Source: Rhizomicrobium sp.
GTDB taxonomy: Bacteria; Pseudomonadota; Alphaproteobacteria; Micropepsales; Micropepsaceae
Assembly: GCA_037200385.1 (NCBI GenBank)
Contig: JBBCGL010000001.1
Span: forward strand, 4,417,418-4,481,417
Length of the DNA: 64,000 nt
Reading direction: 5' to 3'
Positions 60,443 through 64,000 of the stretch are shown here, one piece after another. Every line of letters begins with the position of its first letter. Positions within the stretch are counted from its first letter, which is position 1. The position numbers and the translations under genes were made by a program. The notes below the pieces were generated by a model, which saw only the letters and a program-made list of their open reading frames with translations, was not told the origin of the DNA and did no database searches.

Positions 60443-61147
60443 ATGGATCGGATTTCCTGCAAGGGCGCCTTGGCCGCCGCCGTTCTTCTCTCTGCCGGCC
60501 TGCTGAGCGGCTGCGTCGCCGACAGTCCGCGCACCCAGCTCGACTGGTACCCGGCGTCCGATCACCACGCGCCGCGCAGCCGCATCGCCACCGCCGCGCC
60601 GCCGGCCCCGCGCCGCGTCCATCGTGCGCCGGTGCAGCGCGTCGCGCTCGATTGCCCGGTACCGAAGGCCAAACCCAATTCGACGCCCGCCTGGTACAAC
60701 GCCGCGAACAATCCGGCGCCGGCGGTCCAGCCCGTGACCTACGCGCCGCCGGCCGGCGCGCTGGCCTTCGGCTGGCCGCTCGCCGGCACGGTCGTTGCCG
60801 ACTACGGCAGCAATGTCAGCGGCGAGCGCAATGCCGGCATCGACATCGCCGCGCCGGTCGGCACACCGATCCATGCCGCCGCCTCCGGCCAGATCAGCTA
60901 TGCCGGCAACGAGCTGCGCGGCTACGGCAATCTCGTGCTGATCAAGCATGACGACGGCTATGTCACCGCCTACGCCCATGCCGACCGCATCACGGTCAAC
61001 CGCGGCGACCATGTGGAGAAGGGCCAGGTCATCGGCTATTCCGGCCAGACCGGCGACGTGACGAGCCCGCAGCTCCATTTCGAGATCCGCAAGGGCGTGC
61101 AGCCGGTCAACCCGCGCAGCCTGCTGGCTGCGTCGCGCGCGAGCTAA
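60443..61147 (+). CDS. NlpD-like LytM (M23) lipoprotein
   Basis: The 234-residue protein has a lipoprotein signal with lipobox LLSGC (Cys24), a Pro/Ala-rich linker and a C-terminal LytM domain at about 105-230 (GWPLAGTVVADYG, GIDIAAPVGTPIHAAASGQISYAG, HFEIRKG). In active M23 peptidases the first zinc ligand is a His four residues before the Asp of GIDI; here that position is Asn (RNAGIDI). The HxH pair is incomplete too (QLHFEIR). It therefore resembles the degenerate NlpD type that activates amidases instead of cutting itself. No LysM domain is evident. The pcm-nlpD order supports this. Confidence 0.88.
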   Translation: MDRISCKGALAAAVLLSAGLLSGCVADSPRTQLDWYPASDHHAPRSRIATAAPPAPRRVHRAPVQRVALDCPVPKAKPNSTPAWYNAANNPAPAVQPVTYAPPAGALAFGWPLAGTVVADYGSNVSGERNAGIDIAAPVGTPIHAAASGQISYAGNELRGYGNLVLIKHDDGYVTAYAHADRITVNRGDHVEKGQVIGYSGQTGDVTSPQLHFEIRKGVQPVNPRSLLAASRAS

Positions 61148-61243
61148 CATCCTTCGAGGCCCGCCTGCGGCGGGCGTCTCAGGATGACGTTTGGATGAAA
61201 TCGTCATCCTGAGGCGCTCCGCGAAGCGGAGCCTCGAAGGATG
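61148..61243. repeat. Palindromic repeat family E, paired copies
   Basis: Two units face each other: CATCCTTCGAGGCCCGCC, ending TCTCAGGATGACG, and CGTCATCCTGAGGCGCTCCG, ending GCCTCGAAGGATG. Each is an imperfect hairpin and the pair is an inverted repeat as well, in the manner of a BIME. It lies between the convergent nlpD-like and DUF815 genes. Confidence 0.85.
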
Positions 61244-61254
61244 GCAACTCGATC

Positions 61255-62136
61255 CTAAAGCGTCTTCCCCAGCTCGCCGCCCAGGTCCTGGATGAACTGC
61301 CAGGCGACGCGGCCCGAGCGGGCGCCGCGTCCCGCCGCCCAGGCGAGGGCGCGCCGGTAGAGCTCGTTCTTCTCCAGCATCAATCCGTAATGCGCGGCAT
61401 AGCCGTCGATCATCGCGAGATACTCGTCCTGCCCGCAATTGTGGAAGCCGAGCCACAGGCCGAAACGGTCCGAGAGCGACACCTTCTCTTCGACCGCTTC
61501 CGAGGGATTGATCGCGGTGGAACGCTCATTGTCCATCATGTCGCGCGGCATCAGATGGCGCCGGTTGGAGGTCGCGTAGAACAGCACGTTCTCCGGCCGC
61601 CCCTCGAGCCCGCCTTCCAGCGCCGCCTTCAGCGATTTGTAGCTGGTGTCGTCGCGGTCGAAGGACAGGTCGTCGCAATAGAGCAGATAGCGCCGGCCGT
61701 CGCCGCGCAGCAGGCGCAGGAGCTGCGGCAGGCTGCCGATCTCCTCGCGGTGGATTTCGACCAGCACGAGCCGCGCCTTGCCTTTCAGTCCGCGATTGAC
61801 CTCGGCATGCGCCGCCTTCACCAGCGAGCTCTTGCCCATGCCGCGCGCGCCCCACAGAAGCGCGTTGTTGGCGGGCAGGCCGTGCGCGAAGCGCCGCGTG
61901 TTCTCCAGAAGGGTGTCGCGCGACGCCTCGATGCCCTTCAGCAGCGACAGCGGCATGGCGGCGACATGCGCCACCGCCATCAGCCCGCCATGGCCCGGCT
62001 CCCAGACGAAGGCGTCGCCGCCGGCGGGCGCCGCGGCCGCGAGCGCGCCCGGTGCCAGCCGCTCCAGCGCCGCGGCGATCCGCTTCAGCGTCGCGCCGTC
62101 ACCGGCGCCGGAAACAGGTTTTCGAGGCTTGGGCAT
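61255..62136 (-). CDS. DUF815 family AAA+ ATPase
   Basis: The 293-residue protein has Walker A GARGMGKSSLVKA, a Walker B-like YLLYCDDLSFD and the DUF815 features RRHLMPRDMMDNE and EEKVSLSDRFGLWLGF. This family is uncharacterised; it is widespread in Proteobacteria near the tat-serS-surE-yajC region. It is cytoplasmic by sequence. It is divergent from yajC with 117 bases in between. Confidence 0.88.
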   Translation of the reverse strand: MPKPRKPVSGAGDGATLKRIAAALERLAPGALAAAAPAGGDAFVWEPGHGGLMAVAHVAAMPLSLLKGIEASRDTLLENTRRFAHGLPANNALLWGARGMGKSSLVKAAHAEVNRGLKGKARLVLVEIHREEIGSLPQLLRLLRGDGRRYLLYCDDLSFDRDDTSYKSLKAALEGGLEGRPENVLFYATSNRRHLMPRDMMDNERSTAINPSEAVEEKVSLSDRFGLWLGFHNCGQDEYLAMIDGYAAHYGLMLEKNELYRRALAWAAGRGARSGRVAWQFIQDLGGELGKTL

Positions 62137-62253
62137 CCGCTAAGGCCTTGTTTTCTCATGGTTGCAAAGGAGGGCCGCACCGCTATATTCGCGCCCGAAA
62201 AACCGCGCAAGCGTGAGCCCGGCTCGCGCGGGCCAAACTCCTTCGGACACCTG

Positions 62254-62562
62254 ATGCAAGATTTCCTCGCCAATCCGCTCAGCATGCTCATTCTGATCGC
62301 GCCGGTCATCTATTTCCTGGTCCTGCGCCCTCAGCAGCAGCAGGCCAAGCAGCATCGCGCGGCGATCGACAATCTGCGCCGCGGCGACACGGTGGTGACC
62401 GCGGGCGGTGTGATCGGCCGCGTCGTGAAGGCCCCGGTCAAGGAAGACGCCGAAGTGACGGTCGAGATCGCCGACAATGTGCAGATCAAGGTGGTCAAGA
62501 CGACGCTCGCCGAGATCCGTGCCAAGTCGCAGCCGGTCGACACCAAGTCGGACAAGAGCTGA
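62254..62562 (+). CDS. yajC: Preprotein translocase subunit YajC
   Basis: YajC is the small membrane partner of SecDF. The 102-residue protein has one membrane helix (MLILIAPVIYFLVL), the RPQQQQAKQH motif just after it and a compact domain (LRRGDTVVTAGGVIGRVVK). ATG 62254 is the likely start. secD begins six bases after its stop. Confidence 0.95.
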   Translation: MQDFLANPLSMLILIAPVIYFLVLRPQQQQAKQHRAAIDNLRRGDTVVTAGGVIGRVVKAPVKEDAEVTVEIADNVQIKVVKTTLAEIRAKSQPVDTKSDKS

Positions 62563-62568
62563 CGCGCG

Positions 62569-64000
62569 ATGCTGCAGGTCTCCAACTGGGTCCGCATTCT
62601 CGTATCCGTCATCGTGCTGGCGGGCATCGCCATCGCGCTGCCGAACGCGCTGCCCGCCTCCGTGCGCGCCCATATCCCGTCCTGGCTGCCCAAGCAGACC
62701 GTGGCGCTCGGCCTCGACCTGCAGGGCGGCTCCTACCTCCTGCTGGAGGTCCAGACAGACGTCGTCATCAAGGACAAGCTGGAATCGCTGACCGGCGACA
62801 TCCGCCGCGCCATGCGCAAGGCGCACCCGCAGATCGCCTATGTCTTCACGCCCGTGACCGGCGATTCCATCGCCGTGCGGATCACCGATCCCAAGCGCCG
62901 CGACGAGGCCAAGACGCTGATCCAGGCGCTCAATCCCTATGCCAGCGGCGGCCTGCTGTCGGTCGGCGCCCGGGCCTATGATTTCTCCGACGACGGACAG
63001 GGTCTCTACACCCTGCACATGACCGACACCTACAAGGCGCAGACCGAGCGGGACGTCGTGGCCCAGTCGATCGAGATCGTGCGCAAGCGCGTCGACCCGA
63101 CCGGCACGCGCGAGATGACGCTGGAGCGCGAAGGCGACAACCGCATCGTTCTGCAGGTGCCCGGTCTCAGCGATCCGCAAGGCCTGATCCGGCTGCTCGG
63201 CAAGACCGCCAAGATGAGCTTCCAGCTGGTCGACGAAGCTGCCGACCGCAACGAGGCGTCGCACCGGTCGCCGCCGCTGGGCGACGAGGTCCTGCCGCTG
63301 GCGGCGGACAAGAACGGCGTCCGCTCCGGCCTCACGATCGTGGTCGAGAAGCGCGTCATCGTCGCGGGCGACCGCCTGACCTCCGCCAAGCAGGGCTTCG
63401 ACCAGAACAACGAGCCGGTGGTGGAATTCCGCTTCGACAGCGTCGGCGCCAAGGAGTTCGGCGACGTCACCAAGGCCTATCCGGGCGGCACGCAGCGCTT
63501 CGCGATCGTGCTCGACAAGGAGATCATCTCGGCGCCGTCCATCCGGGAGCCGATCCTGGGCGGCTCGGGCCAGATCAGCGGCTCCTTCAGCATCCAGAGC
63601 GCCAGCGACCTGTCGCAGCTGCTGAGCGCCGGCGCGCTGCCCGCGCCGCTCAAGGTCGTCGCGCAAAGCACCGTCGGTCCCGAGCTCGGCGGCGACCAGA
63701 TCAAGGCGGGCCGGCTGTCCGCGTTGGCCGGCCTGCTCCTGGTCGCGCTGTTCATGGTGCTGCGCTACGGCCTGTTCGGCCTGTTCGCCAATGTCGCGCT
63801 GGTCCTCAACATCGTGCTGCTGCTGGCGATGCTCACATTGATGGGCGCCACCCTGACCCTGCCGGGAATCGCCGGCATCGTGCTCACCATGGGCATGGCG
63901 GTCGACGCCAACGTGCTGATCTTCGAGCGCATCCGCGAAGAACAGCGCAACGGCCGCAGCATGCTGGCCTCGATCGACCAGGGCTTCCAGCGGGCGCGGA
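62569..64000 (+). CDS. secD: Protein translocase subunit SecD, 3' end beyond window
   Basis: SecD, with SecF, uses the proton gradient to help pull secreted proteins out of the Sec channel. The visible 477 residues have the first membrane helix (VRILVSVIVLAGIAIALPN), the LGLDLQGGSYLLL motif, the periplasmic P1 domain and the start of the membrane domain with GIVLTMGMAVDANVLIFERI, which includes the proton-path Asp. It is cut only by the window end. Confidence 0.97.
   Translation, partial: MLQVSNWVRILVSVIVLAGIAIALPNALPASVRAHIPSWLPKQTVALGLDLQGGSYLLLEVQTDVVIKDKLESLTGDIRRAMRKAHPQIAYVFTPVTGDSIAVRITDPKRRDEAKTLIQALNPYASGGLLSVGARAYDFSDDGQGLYTLHMTDTYKAQTERDVVAQSIEIVRKRVDPTGTREMTLEREGDNRIVLQVPGLSDPQGLIRLLGKTAKMSFQLVDEAADRNEASHRSPPLGDEVLPLAADKNGVRSGLTIVVEKRVIVAGDRLTSAKQGFDQNNEPVVEFRFDSVGAKEFGDVTKAYPGGTQRFAIVLDKEIISAPSIREPILGGSGQISGSFSIQSASDLSQLLSAGALPAPLKVVAQSTVGPELGGDQIKAGRLSALAGLLLVALFMVLRYGLFGLFANVALVLNIVLLLAMLTLMGATLTLPGIAGIVLTMGMAVDANVLIFERIREEQRNGRSMLASIDQGFQRAR

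Noticed and set aside
1-64000. tRNA or rRNA genes in the gaps
   Set aside because: I looked for T-arm-like GGTTCGAATCC patterns and cloverleaf ends in the intergenic gaps and found none; a covariance-model scan would be decisive.

Overview
The window is a chromosomal segment of a high-GC (roughly two thirds G+C by eye) Gram-negative bacterium, most probably an alphaproteobacterium. The evidence is a full LPS transport and lipid A set (lptD, lptF, lptG, two lpxD), BamB, SurA and a TatABC system. The order of the housekeeping blocks is also typical of that class: rpsF-rpsR-rplI, fabD-fabG-acpP-fabF-mltG, yicC-gmk, lptF-lptG-lptD-surA-pdxA-rsmA, pepA-holC, purM-purN, a DUF2066 gene-pgsA-hda, ppk-ppx, tatABC-serS-surE-pcm-nlpD, yajC-secD. 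I cannot name the genus. I see no rRNA, tRNA, CRISPR array, prophage or intact insertion sequence.

Layout. 1-4071 (minus): der (cut by the window edge), bamB, a YfgM-like membrane protein and panB. 4360-6696: a TPR plus alpha/beta-hydrolase-like protein, a 52-residue small ORF and a PAS protein. 6761-8044 (minus): the rplI-rpsR-rpsF operon. 8284-13747 is an accessory stretch: two tandem secreted His/Trp/Cys peptides, an MFS transporter, a Crp/Fnr regulator divergent from a TauD-type dioxygenase, a protein arginine methyltransferase-like enzyme and a membrane protein. 13997-20943: fatty acid synthesis genes with a toxin-antitoxin module inserted before mltG, then yicC and gmk. 21064-25897 is a second accessory stretch: SemiSWEET, an amidohydrolase, a zinc alcohol dehydrogenase and a Tat-exported phospholipase-C-like enzyme. 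26084-33818 (minus): the envelope operon lptF to rsmA. 34021-39545: pepA, holC, tandem lpxD paralogues and a TPR protein. 39699-46557: a secreted hypothetical protein, an ABC-F ATPase, ndk, an ECF sigma factor with its membrane partner, a penicillin-binding-like serine hydrolase, an SDR and a broken GIY-YIG-type gene. 46763-54826: purN, purM, DUF2066, pgsA-like, hda, ppk, ppx. 54928 to the end: tatABC, a frameshifted DUF559 gene, serS, surE, pcm, an NlpD-like protein, a DUF815 ATPase, yajC and the start of secD.

Many intergenic gaps are filled by palindromic repeats that fall into at least five families, called A to E here. These sit next to both broken genes in the window.

The most unusual items are: the tandem His/Trp/Cys peptides (one of them too short for usual gene calling); an S18 protein with a Gly/Arg-rich tail in the same window as an arginine methyltransferase-like enzyme; a toxin gene whose expected start codon is ATA; a seryl-tRNA synthetase with an extra segment of about 44 residues inside a low-GC patch; tandem lpxD genes; a canonical-looking autoregulatory ECF promoter; and a 40-bp perfect inverted repeat ending a truncated gene. 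All functions are read from the sequence and from family knowledge; nothing was searched.
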